A stretch of DNA of 64,000 nucleotides from JBLZUR01 sp048565625 (GCF_048565625.1 NZ_JBLZUR010000002.1:620001-684000); one strand, 5' to 3'; positions 6,879 to 15,742 are shown, numbered from the stretch's first letter. Numbers and translations: made by a program. Notes: generated by a model from the letters alone, not told the origin.

Positions 6879-9800
6879 ATGCGCGTTATGATGTTCCTGA
6901 TCGGCGCCGCGATATGGGCTGGGGCCGCGTCGGCCGAGGACAAGCCGTTGATCGGGCCGCCGTCCGGCTGGGTGGCGCCCAGGGCGGTTCCCGCCGTCCA
7001 GGGTCCGCCTGGCGAGGCGCCGATCAGCATCGTCATGCAGGACCAGCAGGTCGCGCTGACGCCAGAGGGCGTCGAGGCGTATAACCAGAATGTCGCGCGG
7101 GTGCAGACGCCTGACGGGCTGGCCGCCATGGGCACGCTGCAGATCGCGTGGAAGCCGGAGACGGACCGGGTGACCGTCCACAAGCTCCACATCCTGCGCG
7201 ACGGCAAGGTCATCGACGTGCTGGCGGGCGGGCAGACGTTCACCGTGCTGCGCCGCGAGAGCAACCTGGAGCGGGCGACGCTGGACGGCATCCTGACCGC
7301 GACGATCCAGCCGGAAGGGCTGCAGGTCGGTGACGTGATCGACATGGCCTTCACGATCCGGCGGCAGGACCCGCTGTTCCAGGGTGTGCCGGAAACATCA
7401 TCGGAGGTGCAGACGGTGCTGCCGTCCGGGCTGGTGACGCAGAGCGTGCGCTGGCCGGCCAGCCTGCCGGTGCGCTGGCGATCGACCGACCCGGCGGTGA
7501 CGCCGTTCGTCGAGAAGAAGGCGGGCGGCGAGCGGATCGCCAGCCTGACGATGCGTGACGTGGCACCTGCGGTGCAGCCGAAATTCGCGCCGTTCCGCTT
7601 TGCCGAGCTGCGCCAGACCGACTTCACCACCTATGCGAGCTGGGCCGAGGTGGCCGCGCGGCTGGCACCGCTCTACGCCAAGACGGCGGTGATCGCGGGC
7701 GAGCCGCTGAAGGCGGAACTGGCGACGATCAAGGCGGCGGGCGGCGGCAAGAAGGGTCAGGCGGAAGCCGCCCTGAGGCTCGTGGAGGACCGCGTCCGCT
7801 ATGTCATGCTGGGCATGGGCGACGGCAGCATGGTGCCGGCGGCAGCCGACCTCACCTGGTCGCGCCGGTTCGGCGACTGCAAGGGCAAGACGGTGCTGCT
7901 GATCGCGCTGCTGCGCGAGATCGGGATCGAGGCGGTGCCGGTGGCGGTGAACGCGGGCGGCGGCGACGGGATCGACAAGCGCCTGCCGATGGTCGGCCTG
8001 TTCAACCACGTTATCGTGCGGGCGGAGATCGACGGCAAGACGTACTGGCTGGACGGGACGCGGATCGGCGATCGCAAGCTGGACCAGATCGAGACGCCCG
8101 ACTTCATCTGGGGCCTGCCGCTGGTCGAGAAGGGGGCGACGCTGGTGCCGATCCTGGCGAGCCCGCGCGCGCAGCCCGATGCCGAGCGCAGTATAGAGAT
8201 GGATGCGTCCCGCGGCCTGTTCCTGCCGGTGCCGTTCAAGGCGACGCAGGTCTTCCGCGGCGACGGCGCGGTGGACATGAAGACGCGGCTATCCGGGCTG
8301 ACCGCCACCGACCTGGACCGGGGCCTGCGCGATTACTGGCGCGGGCAGTACGATTTCCTGACGGTGAAGACCGTGTCGGCGCGTTATGACGAGGAGAGCC
8401 GGACCGAGACGCTGAGTGTCGAGGGCACGGCCGAAATGGAGTGGAAGGACGGCTGGTACGAGGCCGACGGCATGCACCTCGGCTGGAAGGCGGACTTCAC
8501 GCGCGCGGAGGGGCCGAACAAGGATGCGCCGTTCAAGGTCGACTTTCCCGACTGGGGTGTGACCCGCGAGCGGATCGTCCTGCCGAACAAGGGACGCGGC
8601 TTCACGGTCAAGGACGTGTCGGTGGACCAGACCGTCGGTGCCATCGCGTTCAGGCGGGCTGCGGCGATAAAGGACGGCGTGTTCGTGGCGGAGGCGAGCA
8701 GCCGGTCGCTTGCCCGCGAATTCCCCGCCAGCGAGGCGGCGGCGGTGCAGAAGACCCTGCGGGCGATGAACGACGTGCGCGTCTGGCTGAAGGCACCGGC
8801 CGATTACAAGGCGAATGCGGCGGAGGTGGCGCAGCTCGCGGCGGGAGCAACGACCGAGGTTGAGCGCCTGTTGATCCAGGCAGGAGCCCTCCTCGACGAC
8901 GCGAAGTTCGCCGAGGCGCTGCCGCTGCTCGACAAGGCGGCGAAGGCGGAACCGAAGAACGTCGAGGTCCTGAGCCGGCGCGCGGCGGCGCTGGAGGCGC
9001 TGGGCAAGCGCAACCTGGCGAAGGCGGACATGGACGCCGGGCTGGCGATCGAGCCGGCCAACTTTGCGCTGCTGAAGATGCGGATCCCGATCGCGCTTGA
9101 GGAGGAGAACCGGGAGCTTGCCAACCTCTACATCGCGGGCGCGGTGCGCGAGAAGCCGGAGGATCCCGGCATCCTGATGCTGCGGGCCGCCCTGCGCTGG
9201 GAGGTGCGCGACGCGGCGGGTGCGCTGGAGGACGCGGAGCATGTGATCCGCCTCAACCCGAATAGCGGAGAGGCCTATCTGATGAAGGCCAACGCCTGCC
9301 GTCGATTGAAGAAAGCGGATTGCGTGGCGGAGGCGGCCAAGGCGGCGCTCGAGGTGCCGGAGGAGGAGGACAGCTATTCGATCGCGGCGGGCGCGGCGAT
9401 CTATCGTAGCATCGACCGGGAGTTGGCGATCAAGGCGCTGACCGACCTGATCGCGCGCAAGCCAAGCGGCACCGCCTATCAGCAGCGGGCGCTCCTGCGT
9501 CCCGAGAGCCAGCGTGCGGAGCGGCGTGCGGACCTCGACGCCGCCGTTCGGATCGCCCCGGCGGACGAGGATATCGCGCTGGCGCGCGCGCAGCTCGCGC
9601 GCGAGGAACGGGACTATGCGACGGCGCTGCGCCTGCTCGACCGGCAGGGAGAGAGTGCGCCCGGAACTGACATCCTCAACGAGCGGGGGATCGTGCGGGC
9701 GCTGTCCGGCGATGCGGCGAGGGCGGCTATCGACTTCAAGGCGGCGCGGGCGCGAGCGCGGGGAGCGCAAGCCCTGAATGAGCTGTGCTGGGCCAAGGCA

Positions 9801-10193
9801 ATCGCGGGAGCGGGTCTAGAGGAGGCTCTGCTCGACTGCGAGGCCGCGCTGGCGCAGAAGCCCGACGCTCCGGACATCCTCGATTCCAAGGCGTTCGTCG
9901 AATTTCGCCTGGGCCGCCACGCCGATGCGGTGAGGGACTATGACGCCGCGCTGAAGCTGCGCCCGACCCAGGGCCAGTCGCTGTTCGGCCGTGGCCTGGC
10001 GAAGATCGCGCTGGGGCAATCGCAGGCGGGGCAGGCCGATCTCGCGGCCGCGCGTGCCGCGTATCAGGAGGTCGATGAGGAATTCCGGGAATATGGCGTC
10101 AAGGCGCCTGCGCCACCCCCGTCATTCGCGGAAATAGCGTCGATCGACCGGATCAGCTTCTCGGCCCCGAAGCATGTTGGCCAAGGCGCTTGA
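6879..10193 (+). CDS. DUF3857 / transglutaminase-like / TPR protein
   Basis: This is a 1104-residue exported protein. A signal peptide (MRVMMFLIGAAIWAGAASAE) is followed by a DUF3857 beta domain (about 50-220) and a transglutaminase-like domain, with the likely nucleophile Cys near residue 333 in RRFGDCKGKTVLL and a His in FNHVIV. After a second beta region come TPR-like helical repeats (about 670-1080). Such proteins are periplasmic and may handle peptides or peptidoglycan. The frame is open back to 5328, but that part is only antisense of the beta-helix gene; the signal peptide and a GGGGGGA site fix the start at 6879. Confidence 0.87.
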   Translation: MRVMMFLIGAAIWAGAASAEDKPLIGPPSGWVAPRAVPAVQGPPGEAPISIVMQDQQVALTPEGVEAYNQNVARVQTPDGLAAMGTLQIAWKPETDRVTVHKLHILRDGKVIDVLAGGQTFTVLRRESNLERATLDGILTATIQPEGLQVGDVIDMAFTIRRQDPLFQGVPETSSEVQTVLPSGLVTQSVRWPASLPVRWRSTDPAVTPFVEKKAGGERIASLTMRDVAPAVQPKFAPFRFAELRQTDFTTYASWAEVAARLAPLYAKTAVIAGEPLKAELATIKAAGGGKKGQAEAALRLVEDRVRYVMLGMGDGSMVPAAADLTWSRRFGDCKGKTVLLIALLREIGIEAVPVAVNAGGGDGIDKRLPMVGLFNHVIVRAEIDGKTYWLDGTRIGDRKLDQIETPDFIWGLPLVEKGATLVPILASPRAQPDAERSIEMDASRGLFLPVPFKATQVFRGDGAVDMKTRLSGLTATDLDRGLRDYWRGQYDFLTVKTVSARYDEESRTETLSVEGTAEMEWKDGWYEADGMHLGWKADFTRAEGPNKDAPFKVDFPDWGVTRERIVLPNKGRGFTVKDVSVDQTVGAIAFRRAAAIKDGVFVAEASSRSLAREFPASEAAAVQKTLRAMNDVRVWLKAPADYKANAAEVAQLAAGATTEVERLLIQAGALLDDAKFAEALPLLDKAAKAEPKNVEVLSRRAAALEALGKRNLAKADMDAGLAIEPANFALLKMRIPIALEEENRELANLYIAGAVREKPEDPGILMLRAALRWEVRDAAGALEDAEHVIRLNPNSGEAYLMKANACRRLKKADCVAEAAKAALEVPEEEDSYSIAAGAAIYRSIDRELAIKALTDLIARKPSGTAYQQRALLRPESQRAERRADLDAAVRIAPADEDIALARAQLAREERDYATALRLLDRQGESAPGTDILNERGIVRALSGDAARAAIDFKAARARARGAQALNELCWAKAIAGAGLEEALLDCEAALAQKPDAPDILDSKAFVEFRLGRHADAVRDYDAALKLRPTQGQSLFGRGLAKIALGQSQAGQADLAAARAAYQEVDEEFREYGVKAPAPPPSFAEIASIDRISFSAPKHVGQGA

Positions 10194-10206
10194 AGCGGCT
10201 CACACC

Positions 10207-10395
10207 ATGACAGCCGTCGAAGCGGCATTGCGGGCACACGGCGTGGCGTTCGAGCGAAGGCGCGTTTCGGCGGATCCGGCGCTGCTGAAAACCTTCCCTC
10301 CTGCCGCAGCGGGTCTGCTGGACGGCGAGCCCTTCCTTGTCTTCCGGGATGACGCACCCTCTTACGTCTACAAGCTGGAGAGTGCCACGAAATAA
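10207..10395 (+). CDS. 62-residue hypothetical protein
   Basis: A small frame 13 bases after the large TPR gene encodes MTAVEAALRAHGVAFERRRV... and ends with PFLVFRDDAPSYVYKLES. Its composition looks coding, but there is no family or strong ribosome site. It could be a coupled small protein or a chance frame. Confidence 0.5.
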   Translation: MTAVEAALRAHGVAFERRRVSADPALLKTFPPAAAGLLDGEPFLVFRDDAPSYVYKLESATK

Positions 10396-10414
10396 CCCAT
10401 CCGGTAAAAACATC

Positions 10415-10445
10415 TTGACATCCGCGCGCTGTTATGGCACATAAC
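10415..10445 (+). promoter_or_regulatory. Putative promoter and operator of the GTA cluster
   Basis: TTGACA at 10415-10420 is a perfect -35 box. A perfect inverted repeat GTTATG-GCA-CATAAC spans 10431-10445, and its right arm is a plausible -10 element with long 19-base spacing. The small terminase starts at 10523. A repressor or activator binding the palindrome would control the cluster; this is an inference from symmetry and position. Confidence 0.42.
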
Positions 10446-10522
10446 GGGAACACTGAGGAATTGTAGCTGAGGGGCCGGGGCGAGGGATCGCTTCCGGCCT
10501 CTTTGCTGTCCGGAGGGCGGAT

Positions 10523-11047
10523 ATGGCGGATGGGAGCGAAACCTGCATTGCGGGCGGGGCGGGGCGTGTGAAGCAGGTCCGCACGGTGCGGCATGACGGG
10601 TGGACGGCGAAGAAGATCAAGCTGTTCCTCGATCACTTCGCCGGCACCTGCAACGTTACGGCGAGCTGTGCGGCGGCGGGGATGGGGGTTTCCAGCCTCT
10701 ACCGGATGCGGGCGCGGGACGCGGCCTTCGCGGCGGCGTTCGAGGATGCGCTGATCGGCGGGTATACGCGGCTGGAGGCGATGGTGCTCGATACCGCGCT
10801 CAACGGCCAGGAGGTCGAGCGCGAGAACGAGGAGGGCGAGGTCGAGGTCGTCCGCGAGAAGGTCGACCCGAAATTCGCGCTGCGCGTGCTGGCCATGCAC
10901 CAGCGCAAGGTGGCGGCGATCCGGGCGGAGCGGGCGGCGGCGGAGCGTGCGCGCGAGCTGGAGGCGGAGAGCGAGGAGGGGGTGAGGGAGCGGATCCTCG
11001 CTCGGCTTGACGAAATGGCGGCGCGACGCGGCGAGGTGGTGACGTGA
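10523..11047 (+). CDS. GTA/phage small terminase-like protein (gp1 type)
   Basis: This 174-residue protein sits directly before the large terminase and overlaps it by four bases (GTGA). Residues 25-65 form an HTH as in small terminases that recognise DNA ends (TAKKIKLFLDHFAGTCNVTA, then CAAAGMGVSSLYRMRARD). The rest is a charged coiled coil (ELEAESEEGVRERILARLDE) suited to oligomerisation. In gene transfer agents this position is gp1. GGAGGG lies upstream of the ATG. It starts the plus-strand part of the head-gene cluster. Confidence 0.8.
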   Translation: MADGSETCIAGGAGRVKQVRTVRHDGWTAKKIKLFLDHFAGTCNVTASCAAAGMGVSSLYRMRARDAAFAAAFEDALIGGYTRLEAMVLDTALNGQEVERENEEGEVEVVREKVDPKFALRVLAMHQRKVAAIRAERAAAERARELEAESEEGVRERILARLDEMAARRGEVVT

Positions 11048-12453
11048 GCGGGGAGGGCGAGGCGGTTCCGGCCAGCCGCGACTTCCCCTCCACCATCGGC
11101 GGTGCCGATGGTCCCACTCCCCAAGCGAGCTTGGGGAGGATGGAGAGGTCGGTGATGGAGCGGCTGAGCGACGAGAGCCGCGCGGACCGGACGGACATTT
11201 TGCGTGATGCGACCGATGCGGGGCTTATGAAGATCGAACGCAGCTGGCGCGCCTGGGCGCGGGCGCGGCAGTTGCCGCCGCCGGGGGCCTGGCGGATCTG
11301 GCTGATCATGGCGGGGCGCGGGTTCGGCAAGACGCGGGCCGGCGCGGAATGGGTGCGCGGCCTTGCCGAGACCGACGGGCGTATGCGGATCGCTTTGGTT
11401 GCGGCGACGCTGGCCGAGGGGCGGCAGGTGATGATCGAGGGGGAGAGCGGGCTGATGTCAATCGCCAGCCAGGGGCATCGCCCGGTCTGGCGCGCGTCGC
11501 AGCGGCGGCTGACCTGGCCGAACGGGGCAGAGGCGCGGCTCTATACCGCCGAGCAGCCGGAGATGCTGCGCGGGCCGCAGCACCATGTCGCCTGGTGCGA
11601 CGAGGTGGCGAAATGGGCGAATGGCGAGGCGGTGTGGGACAATCTGATGATGACCCTGCGGCTGGGCGAACACCCGCGCGTGGTGGCGACGACGACGCCG
11701 CGCGCGGTGCCGCTGATCCGCCGACTGATGAAGGCGAAGGACGTGCAGGTGACGCGGGGGCGGACGCGCGACAACGCCGCGCATCTGGCGCGCGGCTTTG
11801 TAGAGAGCATCGAGGCGGAGCATGAGGGGACGCGTTGGGGCCGGCAGGAGCTGGACGGCGAGCTGATCGAGGATGCGGCGGGGGCCTTGTGGACCCGCGC
11901 GATGATCGAGGGGTGCCGCGTGGATGTTGTGCCGGATCTGGTGCGCGTGGTGGTGGGGGTGGACCCCTCCGCCGGCGACGGGACGGGCAAGGGCGATGCC
12001 TGTGGGATCGTGGTCGCGGGGATCTGCGCGGCGGGGCGCGGTTTTGTGCTGGCGGATGCGAGCGTAGCGGGGGCGTCACCGGATGGTTGGGCGCGGGCTG
12101 TGGCCTCGGCTGCCGAGCGGTATGGTGCCGATCGGGTGATCGCTGAGGCGAACCAGGGCGGGGCGATGGTGAGGAGCGTGCTGCACGCGGCGTCGGTGGG
12201 TTTGCCGGTGACTTTGGTCCACGCCAGCCGGGGCAAGGTGGCGCGGGCGGAGCCGGTGGCGGCGCTCTACGAACAGGGGCGGGTGGCGCATGTCGGCGCG
12301 TTTCCGGCGCTGGAGGACGAGATGTGCGGGCTGATCGCGGGCGGTGGTTACGAGGGGCCGGGGCGGTCGCCTGACCGGGCGGATGCGCTGGTCTGGGCGG
12401 TGACGGCGCTGATGCTGGGCAAGAAGGGCGAGCCGGGGGTGCGGGGGTTGTGA
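11044..12453 (+). CDS. terL: Large terminase, GTA gp2 type
   Basis: This DNA-packaging motor protein of 469 residues has an ATPase with Walker A (IMAGRGFGKTRAGAEW) and Walker B (HHVAWCDE), followed by an RNase-H-like nuclease with VGVDPSAGDG, EANQGG and SPDRADALVWA. It overlaps the small terminase by GTGA. The first 35 residues are odd: codons 13-34 are made from a dispersed intergenic repeat (11082-11143) and encode a peptide unlike terminases. The natural start may therefore be the ATG at about 11140, preceded by GGGGAGG. Apart from that the gene looks intact. The next gene is not the portal but an unrelated exported protein. Confidence 0.9.
   Translation: MSGEGEAVPASRDFPSTIGGADGPTPQASLGRMERSVMERLSDESRADRTDILRDATDAGLMKIERSWRAWARARQLPPPGAWRIWLIMAGRGFGKTRAGAEWVRGLAETDGRMRIALVAATLAEGRQVMIEGESGLMSIASQGHRPVWRASQRRLTWPNGAEARLYTAEQPEMLRGPQHHVAWCDEVAKWANGEAVWDNLMMTLRLGEHPRVVATTTPRAVPLIRRLMKAKDVQVTRGRTRDNAAHLARGFVESIEAEHEGTRWGRQELDGELIEDAAGALWTRAMIEGCRVDVVPDLVRVVVGVDPSAGDGTGKGDACGIVVAGICAAGRGFVLADASVAGASPDGWARAVASAAERYGADRVIAEANQGGAMVRSVLHAASVGLPVTLVHASRGKVARAEPVAALYEQGRVAHVGAFPALEDEMCGLIAGGGYEGPGRSPDRADALVWAVTALMLGKKGEPGVRGL
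11082..11143 (+). repeat. Dispersed palindromic repeat (family C) inside terL
   Basis: The bases CCCCTCCACCATC..., the central GGTGCCGATGGT hairpin and CTCCCCAAGCGAGCTTGGGGAGGA match the layout of intergenic copies at 13570-13690 and 20966-21083. Here the repeat lies in frame within the first codons of the terminase and contributes no stop codon. Confidence 0.7.
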
Positions 12454-12556
12454 TCCTGGTACTCTGCTCGCTGAGCGAGGCAGGCCTCCGCAGATACACG
12501 AACGGTTAGTACGCTCGAGTGCAAGAGTGCGGGAGAACGATCGAGGAGGTAGCCCG

Positions 12557-13465
12557 ATGCTGCTTGTGGGGTGGCAACTGAGGTCGGCGGCGGCTGTTGT
12601 CCTTTCAGCATCGCTGGCACCGACCTCTGCGTTCGCTTGTGCCGCTTACCTCCCGCCGCGCCTGACTGACGTCAGCTTGGCGGATGTCGTAGTGATCGGT
12701 CGCATCGAGAACTACCGGATCGTGCGGGATGAGGCGTTCAGGCGGGAGAGGCTCGCTTGGCCTAAGCTGACTGCGGACATGCGCAAGGCATACGAGGACC
12801 CGGAGGGAAGCCTCATTCCTGATTACGCGAGCTTCGGGGTCCAGGTCGAAAAGGTCTTGTTTGGCCGAGCGCCGTCCAGCCTGCCGGTCACATGGGACAA
12901 CTCAACATTCGGCGAGCCCGAGGAGATGAGGCAAGGGCGTTATGTGCTGGCGCTGCGATGGCCCCGATCCCCCGCCCCGCCGCTTCGTGGACCGAGCGCC
13001 ACGATTTCGCCAAGCCCGGAGGCTGGGACGATGACGGTCCTTCAAGCGCCATGTTCGAGCGCCTTCATCTACAAGGCGGAGAGTGCGGAAGGACAGATTA
13101 TCCAGTTTTTACTGGGTCCGGCGGCGCGGAGCCTGTCCCACAGTTCGGGAGAGCCGGTTCTGTACGGAGGACGGGAGCAGCAGTTAATCAGCGTGGACGA
13201 TTATCCCCCTGACGCGCTCAGCGCAGGGGCGGAGGGTCTGACGGCCGTGAAGATGGCAATGGGTGCCGACGGCCGTCCTGTCGACTGCGCCGTTATCCGA
13301 TCGAGCGGGTCCGTTTCGCTAGACCGTGCGACCTGTACGCTTTTGAAGCAACGCTTCAGGCGGGTGAGGTCGGTCGGCCCCAACGGGAAGCCGCTGGCCA
13401 ACCACGTTCGCCTGTCGCACTTCTGGGTGCTTCCCAGAGCGGGAGAAGACGGCCGAGACTGGTAA
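12557..13465 (+). CDS. Exported protein with TonB-C-like domain
   Basis: This is a 302-residue protein with a signal peptide (hydrophobic to about residue 26, cleavage near AFACAAYLPP). A central domain is of unknown type. The C-terminal 90 residues resemble the TonB C-terminal fold (MAMGADGRPVDCAVIRSSGS, then LKQRFRRVRSVGPNGKPLAN). A strong GAGGAGGT stands before the ATG; an earlier in-frame ATG at 12527 is poorer. It lies between terminase and portal, where GTA clusters normally carry no gene, and its lower third-position GC also differs from its neighbours. It is probably a cargo gene inserted in the cluster. Function unknown. Confidence 0.78.
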   Translation: MLLVGWQLRSAAAVVLSASLAPTSAFACAAYLPPRLTDVSLADVVVIGRIENYRIVRDEAFRRERLAWPKLTADMRKAYEDPEGSLIPDYASFGVQVEKVLFGRAPSSLPVTWDNSTFGEPEEMRQGRYVLALRWPRSPAPPLRGPSATISPSPEAGTMTVLQAPCSSAFIYKAESAEGQIIQFLLGPAARSLSHSSGEPVLYGGREQQLISVDDYPPDALSAGAEGLTAVKMAMGADGRPVDCAVIRSSGSVSLDRATCTLLKQRFRRVRSVGPNGKPLANHVRLSHFWVLPRAGEDGRDW

Positions 13466-13569
13466 GCGGTTCGCGGGCGTTGCCAGCGAGAGTGCCTGTG
13501 AGGCGGGCACTCGTCTTTTCGCTGCCTTGGCGGCCGGCATTGCTGGTGCGGGAAGTGGCAGTTCGAAGC

Positions 13570-13690
13570 ACTCACGGAGGGGGCGTGTAGCAGGTCGGGC
13601 GGTCGTGTGCGGCACGCCCTTCCACCGCGCTTCGCGCGGCCCCTCCACCATCCTTTGGATGGTCCCCCTCCCCAGCTTTGCTGGGGAGGA
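13570..13690. repeat. Dispersed palindromic repeat (family C)
   Basis: This intergenic copy lies just before the portal gene. It contains CTCACGGAGGGGGCG, CCCCTCCACCATCC with its mirrored GGATGGTCCCCCTCCCC, and the hairpin CCCCAGCTTTGCTGGGG. The same order occurs at 20966-21083 and in part at 11082-11143. Confidence 0.75.
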
Positions 13691-13708
13691 TGTTTGGAAG
13701 GGAAATCG

Positions 13709-14824
13709 ATGAAATGGTTCGGGCGGAAGGGGGCGGAGGTGCCTCGGCCGGTGCTGGCGCGCGGGTTCGGCGTGGCGGCGGGCGGGGGCTGGGCTTCGTC
13801 CTATGAGGGGCAGGTGCGCGAGGCTTATCTGGGCAACGCCATCGCGCAGCGCGCGGTGAAGCTGGTGGCGGAGGGGGCGGCCTCCGCGCCGCTCTATGAC
13901 GCGGCCGGGGACTCTGGCCGGGATGGGGCGCGGGTGGTGACGCCGGCGCTGGTAGAGGCGGTGGCGGCGCAGCTGTTGCTGCACGGCAATGCCTATGTGC
14001 AGGTGGTGGCGGATGCGTCCGACGCGCCGGCGGAGCTGTTCGCGCTACGGCCCGAGCGGGTGACGGTGGAGCAGGACGGGCGGGGCTGGCCCGCCGCTTA
14101 TGCCTATCGGGTTGGTGGAGCGGTGACGCGGCTCGCGGCGGTGGATGCGGCCGGGCGACCGGGGTTGATCCACCTGCGGGGGTATCATCCGGCCGATGAT
14201 CATTATGGGCTCGGGTGCCTGGGTGCGGCGGCGCGGGCGGTCGCGCTGCACAATGCGGCGACGCGGTGGAACAAAGCGCTGCTCGACAACGCGGCGCGGC
14301 CTTCGGGGGCTTTGGTCTATGAGGCGGGGGATGGGGCGGTGCTGTCGGGCGCGCAGTTCGATCGGCTCCGAGGCGAGATCGAGGCGAGCTTTGCCGGGGC
14401 GGCGAATGCGGGGCGGCCGATGCTGCTGGATGGCGGGTTGAAGTGGCAGGCGATCGGGCTGACGCCGGCGGACATGGACTTTGCGGGGCTGAAGGCCGCG
14501 GCGGCTCGGGAGATCGCGCTCGCCTTTGGCGTGCCGCCGATGCTGCTGGGGCTGCCCGGCGACGCGACCTACGCGAATTATCGGGAGGCGAACCGGGCGC
14601 TCTGGCGGCTGACGATCCTGCCGCTGATGACGAAGGTGCTGGGCGGGTTGTCGGCTGGGCTGGCGGCGTGGTGGCCGGGGACGGCTCTGGCGGTCGATCT
14701 GGATGCGGTGCCGGCGCTGGTCGAGGATCGGCAGGCGCTCTGGGCGATGGCGAAGGAGGCGGATTTCCTGACGCGCGCCGAGAAGCGGGCGATGGTGGGG
14801 TTCGGGGCGGAGGAACAGGGCTGA
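13709..14824 (+). CDS. HK97-type portal protein, GTA gp3
   Basis: This 371-residue protein forms the dodecameric portal through which DNA enters the head. Family hallmarks are seen in order: VREAYLGNAIAQRAVKLVAE near the N-terminus, then LLHGNAYVQVV, LRPERVTVEQ, GLIHLRGYHP, LKWQAIGLTPADMDF and AFGVPPMLLGLPGDATYANY. GGAAGGG precedes the ATG. It is followed by DUF6127 and the protease in the usual sphingomonad GTA order. No defect is visible. Confidence 0.93.
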   Translation: MKWFGRKGAEVPRPVLARGFGVAAGGGWASSYEGQVREAYLGNAIAQRAVKLVAEGAASAPLYDAAGDSGRDGARVVTPALVEAVAAQLLLHGNAYVQVVADASDAPAELFALRPERVTVEQDGRGWPAAYAYRVGGAVTRLAAVDAAGRPGLIHLRGYHPADDHYGLGCLGAAARAVALHNAATRWNKALLDNAARPSGALVYEAGDGAVLSGAQFDRLRGEIEASFAGAANAGRPMLLDGGLKWQAIGLTPADMDFAGLKAAAAREIALAFGVPPMLLGLPGDATYANYREANRALWRLTILPLMTKVLGGLSAGLAAWWPGTALAVDLDAVPALVEDRQALWAMAKEADFLTRAEKRAMVGFGAEEQG

Positions 14825-14831
14825 CGTCTCC

Positions 14832-14892
14832 GTGCTCCTGCGGACGCAGGAGCCTTGGCGGGGCGCTTAGGCTCCTGCTTTCGCAGGAGCAC
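14832..14892. repeat. Double hairpin repeat between portal and DUF6127
   Basis: Two hairpins face each other: GCTCCTGCGGACGCAGGAGC and GCTCCTGCTTTCGCAGGAGC, separated by about 18 bases. Together they form a larger imperfect palindrome beginning GTGCTCCTGC and ending GCAGGAGCAC. This is REPIN-like in layout but of a different sequence family from the others here. Confidence 0.7.
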
Positions 14893-14907
14893 TGGGGCGG
14901 GAAGGAG

Positions 14908-15204
14908 ATGATCGCGCAATTGGTTGCACAAGCCGAGGCGGAGGGTGCCGGTCTGGTCACCTTGCGGGCCATTACCGAAGAGGCGAGTGCTGCCGGGGCG
15001 GAGCGGGCGCTGGCGCGGCTTGGGCTTGGCGATGAGGGTGCGGTCGGCGACGTGCGGGAGTTGCGGGAGCTGCTTTCCGCATGGCGGGACGCGAAGAAGT
15101 CGGCGGTGCGGGCGGTGATCGGTTGGGTGGCGCGGGTGGCGTTCGCGCTCGTGCTGATCGGGATCGCGTTCCAGGCCGGGCTGACGGGGAAATTGGGCCA
15201 ATGA
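14908..15204 (+). CDS. DUF6127 family protein of the GTA cluster
   Basis: This is a 98-residue protein. A helical cytoplasmic part (LVTLRAITEEASAAGAERAL, DVRELRELLSAWRDAKKSAV) is followed by one transmembrane helix (about 72-90, VARVAFALVLIGIAFQAGL). In sphingomonads this family regularly lies between portal and prohead protease. GGGAAGGAG immediately precedes the ATG, and the stop overlaps the protease ATG (ATGA). Its role in particle formation is not known. Confidence 0.85.
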   Translation: MIAQLVAQAEAEGAGLVTLRAITEEASAAGAERALARLGLGDEGAVGDVRELRELLSAWRDAKKSAVRAVIGWVARVAFALVLIGIAFQAGLTGKLGQ

Positions 15205-15605
15205 GGTTCGCGGGCTACGCGGCCTTGTTCGACCGGGTCGACCGGGGCGGCGACGTGATCCGGCGTGGGGCGTTCGCGCGGGCTGTCGCCGGTGGCGCGG
15301 GGTTGCCGCTGCTGTGGCAGCACGATGCCGCGCGACCGATCGGGCGGGTGGAGCATATCGCCGAGGACGGACGCGGCCTGCGGGTGATCGGGCGGCTGAC
15401 GGGCGGCGGTCAGGGCGGTGAGGCGGCGGCGCTGCTGAAGGCGGGGGCGGTGAGCGGGCTGTCGTTTGGGTATCGTGTGCGGCAAGGGCGGGGGGCGCGG
15501 CCGCGCGAACTGCTGGACCTGGATGTGGTGGAGGTGTCGCTGGTGACGTTTCCGATGCAGCCGGGGGCAAGGGTGCATGCGGTGGAGGACGGCGCTCCGG
15601 TTTGA
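15201..15605 (+). CDS. HK97-family prohead protease, GTA gp4
   Basis: This 134-residue protease trims scaffold and capsid proteins during head maturation. Features are MRFAGYAALFDRVDRGGDVI at the start, LPLLWQHD with the expected His, LLKAGAVSGLSFGYRV with the catalytic Ser, and VVEVSLVTFPMQPGARV. It overlaps the DUF6127 stop by four bases. In an intact cluster the capsid gene should follow directly. Here repeats, a GIY-YIG gene and an IS follow, and the capsid gene is 6 kb away on the other strand. Confidence 0.92.
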   Translation: MRFAGYAALFDRVDRGGDVIRRGAFARAVAGGAGLPLLWQHDAARPIGRVEHIAEDGRGLRVIGRLTGGGQGGEAAALLKAGAVSGLSFGYRVRQGRGARPRELLDLDVVEVSLVTFPMQPGARVHAVEDGAPV

Positions 15606-15660
15606 GCGATATCAGCCTTCGCTGGGATGACGGCTTTTTTCCTCCGTCACCTCAACGCGT

Positions 15661-15742
15661 GTCATGCCAGCGTAGGCTGGCATCGGTCGGGAAGTGGAGG
15701 GCGCGCTTGTCGCGGGCGATCCCAGCCTTCGCTGGGATGACG
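15661..15742. repeat. REPIN-like element (family A), copy 1
   Basis: Two inverted REP palindromes, GTCATGCCAGCGTAGGCTGG and CCCAGCCTTCGCTGGGATGA, flank a spacer of about 35 bases. The spacer (GGTCGGGAAGTGGAGGGCGC...) is also found at 16116-16197. A lone half REP lies at 15610-15632. It sits immediately 3' of the GIY-YIG gene. Confidence 0.85.

Noticed and set aside
8289..9770. 493-codon antisense frame under the TPR protein
   Set aside because: Composition is Arg/Leu-rich without domains; the sense strand encodes a coherent TPR protein.
13572..15578. Long antisense frame of 668 codons over portal, DUF6127 and protease
   Set aside because: Pro/Arg/Ala-rich low-complexity translation typical of antisense frames in high-GC DNA; the opposite strand has clear phage genes.
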